A DNA stretch of 64,000 nucleotides from Bacillus sp. FJAT-18017 (GTDB lineage Bacteria > Bacillota > Bacilli > Bacillales > Cytobacillaceae): the NCBI RefSeq assembly GCF_001278805.1, contig NZ_CP012602.1, positions 4,189,501 through 4,253,500 on the forward strand, in the 5' to 3' direction. Of the stretch, positions 42,557 to 51,394 are shown in pieces. The notes beneath the pieces are model-generated. The model did not search any database, was not told the origin of the DNA, and was given only the letters and a program-made list of their open reading frames with translations. The position numbers and the translations under genes are program-made. Positions within the stretch are counted from its first letter, which is position 1, and each line of letters begins with the position of its first letter.

Positions 42557-44041
42557 TTGGTGGAAGACCTGGTAACTTGGCTGAATGGATATGTTTGGAG
42601 TTCATGGCTGGTTTTTGCATTTTTAGGTATAGGCTTGCTTTACACGATTTTAACCCGTTTTGTCCAAATTCGATATTTTAAAGATATGATAAAGCTGACC
42701 TTTGAAGGTGGCGGGTCTAAAGCCGGTGTTTCTTCCTTCCAGGCATTAGCAATGTCATTAGGAAGCAGGGTCGGTACAGGGAATATAGCGGGCGTTGCCA
42801 CTGCAATCGCATTCGGCGGACCTGGAGCTGTCTTTTGGATGTGGGTCGCCGCCCTATTGGGAAGTGCCACTTCATTTATTGAAATCACTCTCACACAAGT
42901 GTACAAAAGGAAAATAGATGGCCAGTATCGTGGAGGGACACCATTTTACATAGAAAAAGGATTGAAGTTAAAGTGGTTTGCAGGTGTCTCAGCCGTGTTA
43001 ACATTAATCGTTATGAGTTGTTTATGGCCAGGTATCCAGGCGAATACGGTCGCTTTAACAATGGATAACACGTTTGGAATACCACCCGCAGTTACTGGGG
43101 CGTTAATCGTTGTGTTACTGGCAGTCATTATATTCGGCGGTGTGAAGCGAATAGCGAAAGCTGCCGAGGTCATGGTGCCGTTCATGGCGATCGGTTACAT
43201 ATTAATGTCACTAATCATCATTGGCTTAAATTATTCACAACTACCCGATGTTCTCTCACTTATTTTTACAAGTGCTTTTAACTTGAACTCGACTTTCGGT
43301 GGACTGATGGGTTCTGCGATTGCCTGGGGGGTTCAAAGAGGCGTTTATTCGAATGGAGCAGGGCTAGGCAGTGAAACATTCGAAGCGGGTGCCGCAGAGG
43401 TTTCTCACCCAGCAAAACAAGGACTTGTACAGGCTTTCAGTGTGTATATTGATACTCTTATCATTTGCCCGGCTACGGCTTTCATGATTCTGATTACCGG
43501 AATGTATGATGTGAAGCCGGAAGGAATGGCTCCGATTACAAATAAACTTGGGAATACTGAACCTTCTGTTTATACACAGCTTGCTGTCGATTCAGTACTG
43601 CCTAGATTTGGATTAACCTTCCTGGCTATCGCATTGTTCTTTTTCTGTTTTACAACTCTTTTGTCCTACTATTATAAAGCGGAGACTAACCTCGCATTTC
43701 TTACACGCCATAAAAAGTTGAAATCAAATTGGCCGAATTATCTTTTAAAAATTGTCATATTAGCGGCTGCATTTTATGGCAGTGTCAAATCAGCATCTGC
43801 TGTATGGGCAATTGGCGACTTAGGCATGGGAACGATGGCCTGGGTGAACTTAACTGTGATCCTGCTATTGACCAAACCTGCTTTGAAAGTCCTCAAAGAC
43901 TATGTCAGGCAGAGAAAAGCAGGGAAAGATCCTGTGTTCAAGCCTGAAACAGTCGGAATCGAAGGCGCAGACTTCTGGGAAGAAAAATATAAAGAGCCCA
44001 AGCACCCTAAACTTGATAATAGGAAAACTGTTTCGATTTAA
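42557..44041 (+). CDS. Alanine/glycine:cation symporter (AGCS family)
   Basis: This 494-residue transporter has 10-11 helices. The family signature GTGNIAGVATAIAFGGPGA lies near residue 75, followed by FWMWVAALLGSATSF. GGTPFYIEKGL and QRGVYSNGAGLGSE complete the AGCS pattern. It takes up alanine, glycine or glutamine with Na+. The start is TTG or GTG (42557/42560) behind AAAGGGTGG. The gene is monocistronic with a hairpin at 44118-44150. Confidence 0.95.
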   Translation: MVEDLVTWLNGYVWSSWLVFAFLGIGLLYTILTRFVQIRYFKDMIKLTFEGGGSKAGVSSFQALAMSLGSRVGTGNIAGVATAIAFGGPGAVFWMWVAALLGSATSFIEITLTQVYKRKIDGQYRGGTPFYIEKGLKLKWFAGVSAVLTLIVMSCLWPGIQANTVALTMDNTFGIPPAVTGALIVVLLAVIIFGGVKRIAKAAEVMVPFMAIGYILMSLIIIGLNYSQLPDVLSLIFTSAFNLNSTFGGLMGSAIAWGVQRGVYSNGAGLGSETFEAGAAEVSHPAKQGLVQAFSVYIDTLIICPATAFMILITGMYDVKPEGMAPITNKLGNTEPSVYTQLAVDSVLPRFGLTFLAIALFFFCFTTLLSYYYKAETNLAFLTRHKKLKSNWPNYLLKIVILAAAFYGSVKSASAVWAIGDLGMGTMAWVNLTVILLLTKPALKVLKDYVRQRKAGKDPVFKPETVGIEGADFWEEKYKEPKHPKLDNRKTVSI

Positions 44042-44117
44042 TTAGTAAGATGATTTACCGAATAACAGTCTCCCTTTAAAGTAACGGGTTCGAAATGCAA
44101 AGAAAATCAGCACAATG

Positions 44118-44150
44118 GAAGCTTAGGGCTTATAGCTCTGAGCTTTCTTT
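44118..44150 (+). terminator. Imperfect terminator of the symporter gene
   Basis: GAAGCTTAGGGC pairs with GCTCTGAGCTTTC around a short loop, with TTT following. The pairing is imperfect. Confidence 0.45.
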
Positions 44151-44292
44151 GTGTAAGCACATCATTTAAAAGAACTCGTAACATGAGGTCCCTAAAGAGG
44201 ATAATGCTTGTTACCACAATGGTAAAGGTTGCTAGTCCCCCGCCACTTCTTTAATATAAATATAAAGTTAGTATGTAAAAGGAGGCAAAAAA

Positions 44293-44664
44293 ATGAAACT
44301 AGGGGCATTTTCTATAAGTTTAAACGTAAAAGACATTAATGTTTCAAAGGCATTTTACGAAAAACTAGGATTTCAATCTTTTGGAGGTGACATTACTCAA
44401 AATTGGCTCATTATGAAGAATGAGAATTGTATAATTGGTTTATTCCAAGGAATGTTTGAAAAGAACATTCTTACCTTTAATCCAGGATGGAATGAAAATG
44501 CCGAAAATCTTGAATCATTTACAGATATTCGGGAAATTCAAAAACAACTTAAGGCAGAAGGAATAACCATGCTCTCTGAAGCAGATGAAGCAACTACTGG
44601 ACCCACACATTTTATTATTGAAGATCCAGATGGCAATCAGATCCTTGTTGATCAACATCGATAG
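44293..44664 (+). CDS. VOC (glyoxalase/bleomycin resistance) family protein
   Basis: This 123-residue single VOC domain has two beta-alpha-beta-beta-beta units. It starts FSISLNVKDINVSKAFYEKL and ends with the metal-site strand GPTHFIIEDPDGNQILVDQH. Possible metal ligands are the Glu/His near the strand ends (FIIEDPDGN). The enzyme type cannot be told from the sequence. The RBS is AAAAGGAGG, and the gene is monocistronic. Confidence 0.88.
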   Translation: MKLGAFSISLNVKDINVSKAFYEKLGFQSFGGDITQNWLIMKNENCIIGLFQGMFEKNILTFNPGWNENAENLESFTDIREIQKQLKAEGITMLSEADEATTGPTHFIIEDPDGNQILVDQHR

Positions 44665-44807
44665 TTAACGGAATCACTTATGACCTTTTAGGCAGCAGGA
44701 TACTTATCAGTAATGCCCTTTATAAAGCCTTTCTCCTATGATTAGTACATAACTAAATTGGGTGAAAGGCTTTTAGATTCCCAGTTGTTAAACAAGAGAT
44801 ATTGGAA

Positions 44808-45272
44808 TTACTCCTTTTCTGCTATATTTTTCAAATTCATAATGAAATAATAATTTCCTAATAAACTGAGATATAAAAGTGGATACACTAAGGCAGAATA
44901 CAATAGATTCCAGTCACTATGATAAAAAAGATCTGTCTTTACTGCGATCCATTCATAAAAAACAGCCAAGGCAGAACATATAACTATATACATACCCTTT
45001 TTCAAAAGAGTTTGATGAATTGGGTATAAGTTAAGAAACATGATATTTACAGCTGGATATATCCCAAAGGTAACACCCAACATCTCCCAATTTACAACTT
45101 TCGGTTCGAAATATCCGTATAACCCATATTTCACGTCCAAAAACATATCAACTAGTAAATGTAATCCTATTGCAAATAATGATGTGGTGTACATATCTAC
45201 TTTCAAAAGTCTCTTCGGAATAAAGTAAACGATGCTGTTGAATATTAATATCGAGATAATCATAAGTAACAT
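44808..45272 (-). CDS. Hypothetical four/five-helix membrane protein (CBO0543-like)
   Basis: This 154-residue protein has five hydrophobic segments. The sequence LLVDMFLDVKYGLYGYF with nearby TFGIYPAVNIMFLNLYP is a pattern common to uncharacterised Bacillus membrane proteins of the CBO0543-like group. The start has only a weak site (GGCGGAAAG). The function is unknown. A possible distant relative lies at 53922-54401. Confidence 0.65.
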   Translation of the reverse strand: MLLMIISILIFNSIVYFIPKRLLKVDMYTTSLFAIGLHLLVDMFLDVKYGLYGYFEPKVVNWEMLGVTFGIYPAVNIMFLNLYPIHQTLLKKGMYIVICSALAVFYEWIAVKTDLFYHSDWNLLYSALVYPLLYLSLLGNYYFIMNLKNIAEKE

Positions 45273-45544
45273 AAAAGGCTTTCCGCCCTTCTGGATAGTT
45301 TATGTAATAGTATGTTTTCCTCAAATTCATATAGTATTAATACTATCCTTAAATCTTTAATCGATATCCCCCCTTCAGCTATAATTTTTCACCGAACCTT
45401 CCTACTTCAGTTTTAACCTTCATTAAATATTATCGTACATTTTAATATAATTTTATTATTTGGACATTTATAGCTGACCCTGAAACAGATACTAAAGTAC
45501 CGGGTACAATTGTAAATATTTCTGTGGATAAACTCCTACATTTA

Positions 45545-45609
45545 TTCACACATTTTTCCTCATCTCTCTACATCTGCTTAATAAGGTATTTACATCTCTC
45601 TTTTATACT
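45545..45609 (+). promoter_or_regulatory. PhoP-box-type promoter of the GlpQ-like gene
   Basis: Hexamers TTCACA (45545), TTCCTC (45556), TCTACA (45567), TTAATA (45578) and TTTACA (45589) follow one another at exactly 11-bp steps. They resemble the TT(A/C/T)A(C/T)A-N5 repeats of Bacillus PhoP boxes. A -10 TATACT is at 45604-45609, so the box would span about -71 to -22, the place used by PhoP as activator. Two of the five hexamers are imperfect. Confidence 0.65.
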
Positions 45610-45645
45610 GGTCATGTAAGCAAATAAGGGTTGAAGGAGATGAAG

Positions 45646-46485
45646 ATGATGATGAAGAAATTGATTAAACCATTGGTTGGGTTAGGAATTGGCTTGACGC
45701 TATTTTTACCGGCAAATCAGGGAGCTTATGCAGCTGAAACAATTGGGGAATTACGGAAGGTAGACAATGTTGCTCACCGGGGAGCATCCGGCTATGCGCC
45801 TGAAAACACGATTGCGGCGTTTGACAAGGCTGTTGACATGAAGGCGGACTACATAGAGATTGATGTCCAAATGAGTAAGGACGGCGAACTTGTGATTATT
45901 CACGACACCACTGTTGACCGGACAACCGATGGTACCGGCAAGGTTAAGGATTTAACATTTGAAGAACTTAGGAGCCTTGATGCCGGCAGCTGGAAGTCAC
46001 CAGAATTTAGTGGCGAGAAGATCCCTACTTTTGATGAAATTCTCGACCGCTACCGCGGGAAAATTGGTGTTTTAATAGAATTGAAAGCCCCTGAGCTTTA
46101 TCCTGGAATCGAAGAAAAAGTGGCAATCGAGCTTATTGAAAGAAACTTGAACAAGCCGCAAAATGAAAAAATCATCATCCAATCCTTTAACTTTGAATCA
46201 ATGAAAAAAATGGATAAATTGCTTCCTACAATACCAATTGGTGTTCTAACGTCTTCAGCGAAACACACGACCGAGCAGGCATTGCAGGAATTCGCCCAAT
46301 ATGCCGAGTACTTCAACCCTAGCTATGGACTCGTTTCCAAGGAATTAGTGTCCAATGTCCATGCCCTTGATATGAAGATTGGTTCTTGGACGGTCAGGAG
46401 CCAAGAGGCGGCTGACTTCCTGCTTGAGATGGATGTTGATGCCATCATCACAGACTTCCCTGATTATGTGGATCCGAGAAATTAG
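45646..46485 (+). CDS. glpQ: Secreted glycerophosphodiester phosphodiesterase
   Basis: This 279-residue protein has a signal peptide (KKLIKPLVGLGIGLTLFLPA ... GAYA-AE). The GDPD TIM barrel has the catalytic HRGASGYAPENT, EIDVQMSKDGELVIIHD (Glu, Asp, His) and the C-terminal IGSWTVRSQEAADFL / AIITDFPD. It hydrolyses glycerophosphodiesters, and possibly teichoic acid, to glycerol-3-phosphate. The start at 45646 is chosen because AAGGAG (45634-45639) is inside the longer frame. A PhoP-box-like array lies upstream, in line with Pho-regulated glpQ of B. subtilis. A decayed partial duplicate lies at 48396. Confidence 0.92.
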   Translation: MMMKKLIKPLVGLGIGLTLFLPANQGAYAAETIGELRKVDNVAHRGASGYAPENTIAAFDKAVDMKADYIEIDVQMSKDGELVIIHDTTVDRTTDGTGKVKDLTFEELRSLDAGSWKSPEFSGEKIPTFDEILDRYRGKIGVLIELKAPELYPGIEEKVAIELIERNLNKPQNEKIIIQSFNFESMKKMDKLLPTIPIGVLTSSAKHTTEQALQEFAQYAEYFNPSYGLVSKELVSNVHALDMKIGSWTVRSQEAADFLLEMDVDAIITDFPDYVDPRN

Positions 46486-46557
46486 TTATCAAAAGAAAGG
46501 CCCGGCGGCTTAGCAACGGATTTTGTTTTCGGGGGCTTTCTTATTAAAAGACACCAG

Positions 46558-46591
46558 AAAGGACGTATGAATTGACATACGTCCTTTCTTT
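46558..46591 (+). terminator. Terminator downstream of the GlpQ-like gene
   Basis: The perfect stem AAAGGACGTATG / CATACGTCCTTT with a 6-nt loop is followed by CTTTATTTAT. Confidence 0.8.
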
Positions 46592-46779
46592 ATTTATCAA
46601 GGTTTATAGGAATTTCGATTAACTTTGGTAGAGCAATGACATCATCATTATGATGGTCAATAAGTATTGTACAATGCAGTGCTGATTTGAGTGCCAATTT
46701 TATTGATCTTTGGAAAAGCTGTTGATTCCAACATTTAGAAATAACAGGGTCCACACTTATCCGTTGAAGAGTCAGGTTA

Positions 46780-46990
46780 AGCTCCGAGCAGATAAATAGA
46801 CGGAAAAATTCCGCTTAATTAGTAATTATGATTAGAAAAAGCTTAAATAGATGGAGAGAATCCGTCTATTTACTCAAAACACATAAAAATGTGGGCTTTT
46901 ATTTAGAATAACCGGAAAATCTCCGCTTAACATACACCGATACGAGCTCCGTTCGCCGTCTAAGCGGAAAATCTCCGCTTATTTTATTTT
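46780..46990. repeat. Cluster of CGGAAAA-(A/T)(T/C)-TCCGCTTA repeats
   Basis: Three copies of a 17-bp element stand at 46801-46817, 46913-46929 and 46965-46981. Around the first copy, AAATAGACGGA and TCCGTCTATTT (46794-46870) form a longer inverted repeat. The 46486-47025 interval otherwise contains no gene. Confidence 0.7.
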
Positions 46991-47025
46991 CGCTGGTTAC
47001 CTCTAGACAGTATCAATGTCACAAT

Positions 47026-48195
47026 TTAATTCTCCCTGTTAGTAACGGGCTGCTTCCAAAACATCGTGATTCCTACTCCAATAAAAATCACCACGGTTGC
47101 AAAGTAGTATGGGTAGTTAATATCGATATCAAATAACATCCCCCCTAGAATTGGACCGGTTATGTTAGCCAAGCTGGTAAACATTGAGTTCATCCCGCCA
47201 ATAAATCCTTGCTCATTCCCCGCGATATTCGATAGATAGGACGTTATTGCTGGACGGAATAAGTCGAACCCCACAAAAACAATAAAGGTTACAAGTAAAA
47301 TCGAGAAGTAAGAGTGAACAACGGTCATTAAAAAGACAAGAATAGCTGATACAATCAGACTATAGCGAATCAGTTTTATTTCACCCCAAATACGGGTTAA
47401 CTTATCAAACAAAATGACCTGCGCGATAGCACCAAAAATGGCGCCGCCAGTAATGACTATAGCTATATCAGCAGGTGTAAACTGAAATTTATGATCTACA
47501 TACAAACTAAAAAATGATTCAAATGCTGCCAAACCGAAGGAAGCTATAAAAATCAAGATAAAGGCAAAGAAATAGTTGGGTTCAAGAATAAGTTTGAATC
47601 CACCTTTTCTTTTACCAGTTTGTTCAGTAGTACTTTCCGGACGTGCTGGCTCAGTTAATACTATAAGGGAAAGAACAGCAGCGAATGTGCCAAGGGCACC
47701 CGCAAAGAAGAATGGTACCCGTACTCCAATCTCAGCTAAAAAGCCTCCTATCCCCGGTCCAATAATAAACCCCGTACTGATGGCTGCAGACATATAACCA
47801 AGAGCTTTGGGACGTGTTGCCGGGGTCGTAATATCTGCTATGAAGGCTGTCACTGCCGGCATAATCAGGGCGGCACTTATTCCTCCCATTATTCGCGAAA
47901 TAAATAGCACTTCTATTTCCCGCCCTAATCCGAATAAAAATTCAGATAAGCCGAAAATAAATAAGCCGATTACGATTATGATTTTCCTGCCAAACCTATC
48001 CACGGCTTTCCCCGCAAACGGAGAAACAATAAGCTGGGCAATCGCAAAGGCTGCTGTTAAATATCCTATTGTTGTACCGGTAATACCCAGCTCATTCATA
48101 AGAGTTGGCATTACCGGAATAATAAGTCCAATTCCTAAAAATGCAATAAATAAATTGAGAAGTAATAATCCCAAGGTGAATTTACTATTTTTCAT
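47026..48195 (-). CDS. MFS multidrug exporter (Bmr/Blt/NorA-like)
   Basis: This 389-residue protein has 12 helices. It has the DHA1 signatures FIAFLGIGLIIPVMP at the N-terminus, motif A GKAVDRFGRKIII and the motif-C-like GFIIGPGIGGFLAE. The sequence is close in style to Bmr, Blt and NorA, proton-driven exporters of dyes and fluoroquinolones. It is monocistronic, with AAGGAG 11 nt before the ATG. The promoter region contains an imperfect dyad around 48240-48262, as found for MerR-type regulators, but no such regulator gene is adjacent. Confidence 0.92.
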   Translation of the reverse strand: MKNSKFTLGLLLLNLFIAFLGIGLIIPVMPTLMNELGITGTTIGYLTAAFAIAQLIVSPFAGKAVDRFGRKIIIVIGLFIFGLSEFLFGLGREIEVLFISRIMGGISAALIMPAVTAFIADITTPATRPKALGYMSAAISTGFIIGPGIGGFLAEIGVRVPFFFAGALGTFAAVLSLIVLTEPARPESTTEQTGKRKGGFKLILEPNYFFAFILIFIASFGLAAFESFFSLYVDHKFQFTPADIAIVITGGAIFGAIAQVILFDKLTRIWGEIKLIRYSLIVSAILVFLMTVVHSYFSILLVTFIVFVGFDLFRPAITSYLSNIAGNEQGFIGGMNSMFTSLANITGPILGGMLFDIDINYPYYFATVVIFIGVGITMFWKQPVTNREN

Positions 48196-48395
48196 TCTTC
48201 CACATGCTCCTTCAACCCCACTGCGTTTTACTGCAACTTTATATAGCTACTATACAGTTAGTAATGAAGCTAAACAAATGAATAAGAACAATAGAGGTTT
48301 ATTTTTTCTATTGCGAACAATTTGAATGTACTCATTCGATTTTCGTGTGAATTTGTAATAATTTTCTATTACAATCAACATGCTTTGACAACACC

Positions 48396-48506
48396 GCAAT
48401 CTATCAACTTGCTTCCAAGGAACTGGTATCCAATGTCCATACTCTTATGAAAATTGGTTTTATACGGTCAGGCCCCAAGAGGTGGCCAGCTTTCTGTTTT
48501 AAATAA
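48396..48506 (+). pseudogene. Fragment of a glycerophosphodiester phosphodiesterase gene
   Basis: Thirty-six codons before TAA translate to a stretch with LASKELVSNVHTLMKIGF, close to LVSKELVSNVHALDMKIGS of the intact enzyme at 45646-46485. The match continues as decayed IRSGPKRWPAF. DNA identity is high, but no part of the active site is present. It is a 3'-end remnant of a duplicated gene, separated from the parent by the MFS gene. Confidence 0.8.
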
Positions 48507-48599
48507 AAAAATACTGATACCCAGAACAATTTTAACTGCAGGAACATAATCACCGCTGTTTCATAAAATAAACCAAAACTTTGCCAGGGGTTGTGGACC

Positions 48600-48989
48600 A
48601 TGATGAACCAGCTACCAGTTAACAATGAGAAAAGCGCAGAGATCCTGCGGCTTGAAAAAGAAGTGGCCCTGGGGTTATGGGTTCAGGTAGTCGGCCACAT
48701 TATTGAAATAAAAGGCTTAACCGGGCTCCTTCAATCGGAGAAAGATGAGAGTCTAACAGGTGAACAACAAATACTGACTGGTGTCTGGATTAAAACAATT
48801 GGACACATACTGGAGGCTATTTCAGTAACGAGGCAAATATATGAAACAGACATTTTGAAATTGATACAGGAACAAAAAATTGCGATTACCGGAGACATTC
48901 TTACGGCAATTGGATCAGTAGTTGAAGCAGATGGGGGAATTCAGGTGCTTAATGAAGAAAACTTAGAAGTTACCCGGATTATCCCATAG
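48600..48989 (+). CDS. Repetitive hypothetical protein (DUF6944-like)
   Basis: This 129-residue protein is made of three related segments of about 35 residues: LGLWVQVVGHIIEIKGLT, LTGVWIKTIGHILEAISVT and ITGDILTAIGSVVEADGGI. The pattern G-x-W-(V/I)-x-x-(V/I)-GH-(I/L)-(I/L)-E suggests amphipathic or semi-buried helices that may stack or insert in membranes. It resembles Bacillus repetitive proteins classed as DUF6944. The ATG at 48600 follows AGGGG by 9 nt. The function is unknown. Confidence 0.7.
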   Translation: MMNQLPVNNEKSAEILRLEKEVALGLWVQVVGHIIEIKGLTGLLQSEKDESLTGEQQILTGVWIKTIGHILEAISVTRQIYETDILKLIQEQKIAITGDILTAIGSVVEADGGIQVLNEENLEVTRIIP

Positions 48990-49135
48990 TCATCATCAAG
49001 AAGAGCTTGTTGCATTGAAGCAGCAAGTTTTTTCGCCTTTTTTAACATATAATTCCACCCCTTTGCAGGATAACCTACCCTTTAAAAAGAACTTAACAAC
49101 GTAGTAGGTCATGCAAAATATAAGGGGGTATTCGA

Positions 49136-49858
49136 ATGTGGCCTTTTAAGAAAAGACAAAAGGTGTCGGGGTCTGGGGCACCGGTATATAAGTACGAATC
49201 GAAGGAAACGAAATTCGAAGGGGTAAGGGATTATGATTTCGAGGCTAAGGAAAAATTCGAGCATCATATTGAGACATACATAGGAAAAATCAATGGCGTT
49301 TTTCATGAGATTGTTTCAAATCTAGTCCATCTTGATGTCTATCATGTTGCACCAACCCCTGAAAAGCCATTTCATACACTTGTGACTCATGGGATGAGTG
49401 ACCTGGCAATGGACGTTCCTCCAGGGGCTGAAGATTGGAGGTTTGCTGAATTGGTATGCTTTTTGCCGAAGGAATATGATATATCGGATGATGCCTTCCA
49501 GGATGACCGCAATTATTGGCCGATTGGGAACTTGAAGTTTTTAGCAAGATTTCCCCATGAGTACAATACATGGCTTGCCTATGGCCATACCCTTCAGAAC
49601 GGCAACCCAATCCAACCCTTCACTAGCGGGACAAAGTTGTGCGCGTCTCTCTTGATTCCGCCGACCATTGTTGATGGCAAGTTTTTTTCATTGAAAGTTA
49701 GAGATGACAAGAACATCTTCATCTACAATGTCATGCCGATTTACAAGGAAGAGATGGACTACAAGATGGAACATGGCGTCGATAATCTATGCGAGCGATT
49801 CGACTTGTTTGGGGTGAATGATATTTATAATTTAAACAGGATGAATACGTGTAAATAG
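49136..49858 (+). CDS. Suppressor-of-fused (SUFU) domain protein
   Basis: This 240-residue protein has a short basic start followed by a bacterial SUFU domain. Supporting segments are VHLDVYHVAPTPEKPFHTL, VTHGMSDLAMDVP and RFAELVCFLPKEYD, with a C-terminal LKVRDDKNIFIYNVMPIYKE. Bacterial SUFU proteins often act as immunity or scaffold proteins in polymorphic-toxin settings, but no toxin gene is near. The RBS is AAGGGGG. It is monocistronic with a terminator at 49881. Confidence 0.9.
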   Translation: MWPFKKRQKVSGSGAPVYKYESKETKFEGVRDYDFEAKEKFEHHIETYIGKINGVFHEIVSNLVHLDVYHVAPTPEKPFHTLVTHGMSDLAMDVPPGAEDWRFAELVCFLPKEYDISDDAFQDDRNYWPIGNLKFLARFPHEYNTWLAYGHTLQNGNPIQPFTSGTKLCASLLIPPTIVDGKFFSLKVRDDKNIFIYNVMPIYKEEMDYKMEHGVDNLCERFDLFGVNDIYNLNRMNTCK

Positions 49859-49880
49859 CATGACGGAGTGAAGACAAACG

Positions 49881-49920
49881 GGCCTGGAACTTTTAAATGG
49901 TGCCAGGCCTGTTTGGTTTT
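49881..49920 (+). terminator. Terminator of the SUFU gene (CAGGCCTGG family)
   Basis: GGCCTGG...ACC-type stem: GGCCTGG (49881-49887) pairs with CCAGGCC (49903-49909), with inner AC/GT, and is followed by TGTTTGGTTTTT. Confidence 0.8.
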
Positions 49921-49935
49921 TCGGATGAAAAAGTG

Positions 49936-50490
49936 CTATCTAATCCACTTAGTCACGTTCTGAAACGGGTTCCTCTTCCCCTCAGGAAGAGCCCGTTTCG
50001 GATAGCCAATATAAAGAAATCCGAGAACCTCACCATTCTCTGACAAACCGAAAAATTCTTTCATCAACGGGTCATACGTTGGTGCACCTGTCCGCCAGTA
50101 TCCCGCCAGACCCAGGCTATGGGCGGCCAAAAACATATTTTGAATGCACGCATAAACCGCTCCGTATTCTTCGAGCTGAACTACTTTCGGATCCGTTGCC
50201 GGTTCAGCTGCCACTGCGATAACAACTGGGGCGCGATAAGGCTTTTTTAATTCCTTATCGAGTTTGGCTGCATCGGCCTCCCCATTTTTTTCTGCAATTT
50301 TTACAAAGACCTCTGCCAGTTGTTTTCTCCCCTCTTCCACCAGGACAAAGAAGCGCCAAGGCTCTGTCCTGAAATGGCTTGGAGCCCAAGTTCCAGCTTC
50401 AAGAATTTGTTCAATAAGTGATTCCGGCACCGCCTCATCCTTCACAAGCCCAAAACTTCTCCTAGTTTTAATTGCTTCCAGAACATCCAT
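49936..50490 (-). CDS. Nitroreductase family protein (YdjA-like)
   Basis: This 184-residue FMN oxidoreductase has the N-terminal Arg-rich FMN loop KTRRSFG, WAPSHFRTEPWRFFVLV and AAHSLGLAGYWRTG. The C-terminal GFLYIGYPKRA is also typical. The short length and WAPSH segment match the YdjA subgroup, which uses NAD(P)H to reduce nitro compounds or unknown natural substrates. It is monocistronic; GGGAGGAG precedes the ATG. Confidence 0.92.
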   Translation of the reverse strand: MDVLEAIKTRRSFGLVKDEAVPESLIEQILEAGTWAPSHFRTEPWRFFVLVEEGRKQLAEVFVKIAEKNGEADAAKLDKELKKPYRAPVVIAVAAEPATDPKVVQLEEYGAVYACIQNMFLAAHSLGLAGYWRTGAPTYDPLMKEFFGLSENGEVLGFLYIGYPKRALPEGKRNPFQNVTKWIR

Positions 50491-50600
50491 CCGTTTCTCC
50501 TCCCTCTTTCATAGTCGTTCAGGATCCTAATACAAGTGTATTTTTAATAGGTAAAGAATTATTCTTTCGTCACTCTAAAAAACTATCAATATTCCCAACG

Positions 50601-50634
50601 AAAAAAGCTTGGTACTTATCAAAAGCACCAAGCC
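50601..50634 (-). terminator. Terminator of the amino-acid ABC operon
   Basis: AGCTTGGT (50606-50613) pairs with ACCAAGCC (50627-50634), and the minus strand continues in U6. It lies 37 bp past the ATPase stop and belongs to the CAGGCCTGG-like family. Confidence 0.8.
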
Positions 50635-50671
50635 TGTATAATCTGATTCCCCCGGCAAACCAGAACCTTCC

Positions 50672-51394
50672 CTACAGCACTTTCCCAAGAAAGGCTTTGG
50701 TTCGTTCGTGCTGGGGGCTGCCGAAGAGGTCTTCGGGTTTGCCCTGTTCGACAATGTAGCCGCCATCCATGAAGACGACACGGTCGGCAACTTCACGTGC
50801 GAATCCCATTTCGTGGGTAACGACGACCATGGTCATGCCTTCTTTTGCAAGCTGCCTCATAACATCTAGTACCTCTTTGACCATTTCAGGATCGAGAGCG
50901 GAAGTAGGTTCGTCAAACAACATGATTTTCGGCCTCATTGCTAGCGCCCGGGCGATAGCGACACGCTGCTGCTGGCCGCCTGACAGCTGTTCAGGATAGT
51001 TGTCTGCTTTCTCAAGCACCCCAACTTTCTCAAGCAGTTCAAGTGCGAGTTTCTCCGCTTCCTTTTTGGGCGTTTTTCGGATAAGCATTGGCGCCATAAT
51101 AACATTCTCGAGAATCGTCATATGAGGGAACAGGTTGAATTGCTGAAACACCATCCCAACCTCAGTCCGGATGTCATTGATATCCGTATCCGGGTCGTTT
51201 ACTTTCATCCCTTCCACATAAACGCTGCCATCGGTGATTTCCTCTAGCAAATTGATGCAGCGCAGGAAGGTACTTTTTCCAGATCCTGAAGGGCCGATTA
51301 CACAGACAACTTCCTTTTCATGGACATGGTAATCAATGCCCTTCAACACTTCCAATTTACCAAAATACTTATGCAGGTTTTCCACTTTGATCAT
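50672..51394 (-). CDS. Polar amino-acid ABC transporter ATP-binding protein
   Basis: This 240-residue ATPase starts [20 protein letters not shown], has Walker [10 protein letters not shown], the signature [17 protein letters not shown] and Walker [21 protein letters not shown]. This is the classic GlnQ/HisP type. The start at 51394 overlaps the permease gene end by 26 bp, and an upstream extension of 24 residues is not family-like. It is the third gene of the operon after the binding protein and permease. Confidence 0.96.
   Translation of the reverse strand: MIKVENLHKYFGKLEVLKGIDYHVHEKEVVCVIGPSGSGKSTFLRCINLLEEITDGSVYVEGMKVNDPDTDINDIRTEVGMVFQQFNLFPHMTILENVIMAPMLIRKTPKKEAEKLALELLEKVGVLEKADNYPEQLSGGQQQRVAIARALAMRPKIMLFDEPTSALDPEMVKEVLDVMRQLAKEGMTMVVVTHEMGFAREVADRVVFMDGGYIVEQGKPEDLFGSPQHERTKAFLGKVL

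Noticed and set aside
48240-48262. Imperfect dyad in the MFS promoter, as used by MerR-type drug regulators.
   Set aside because: The symmetry is weak and there is no MerR gene nearby.
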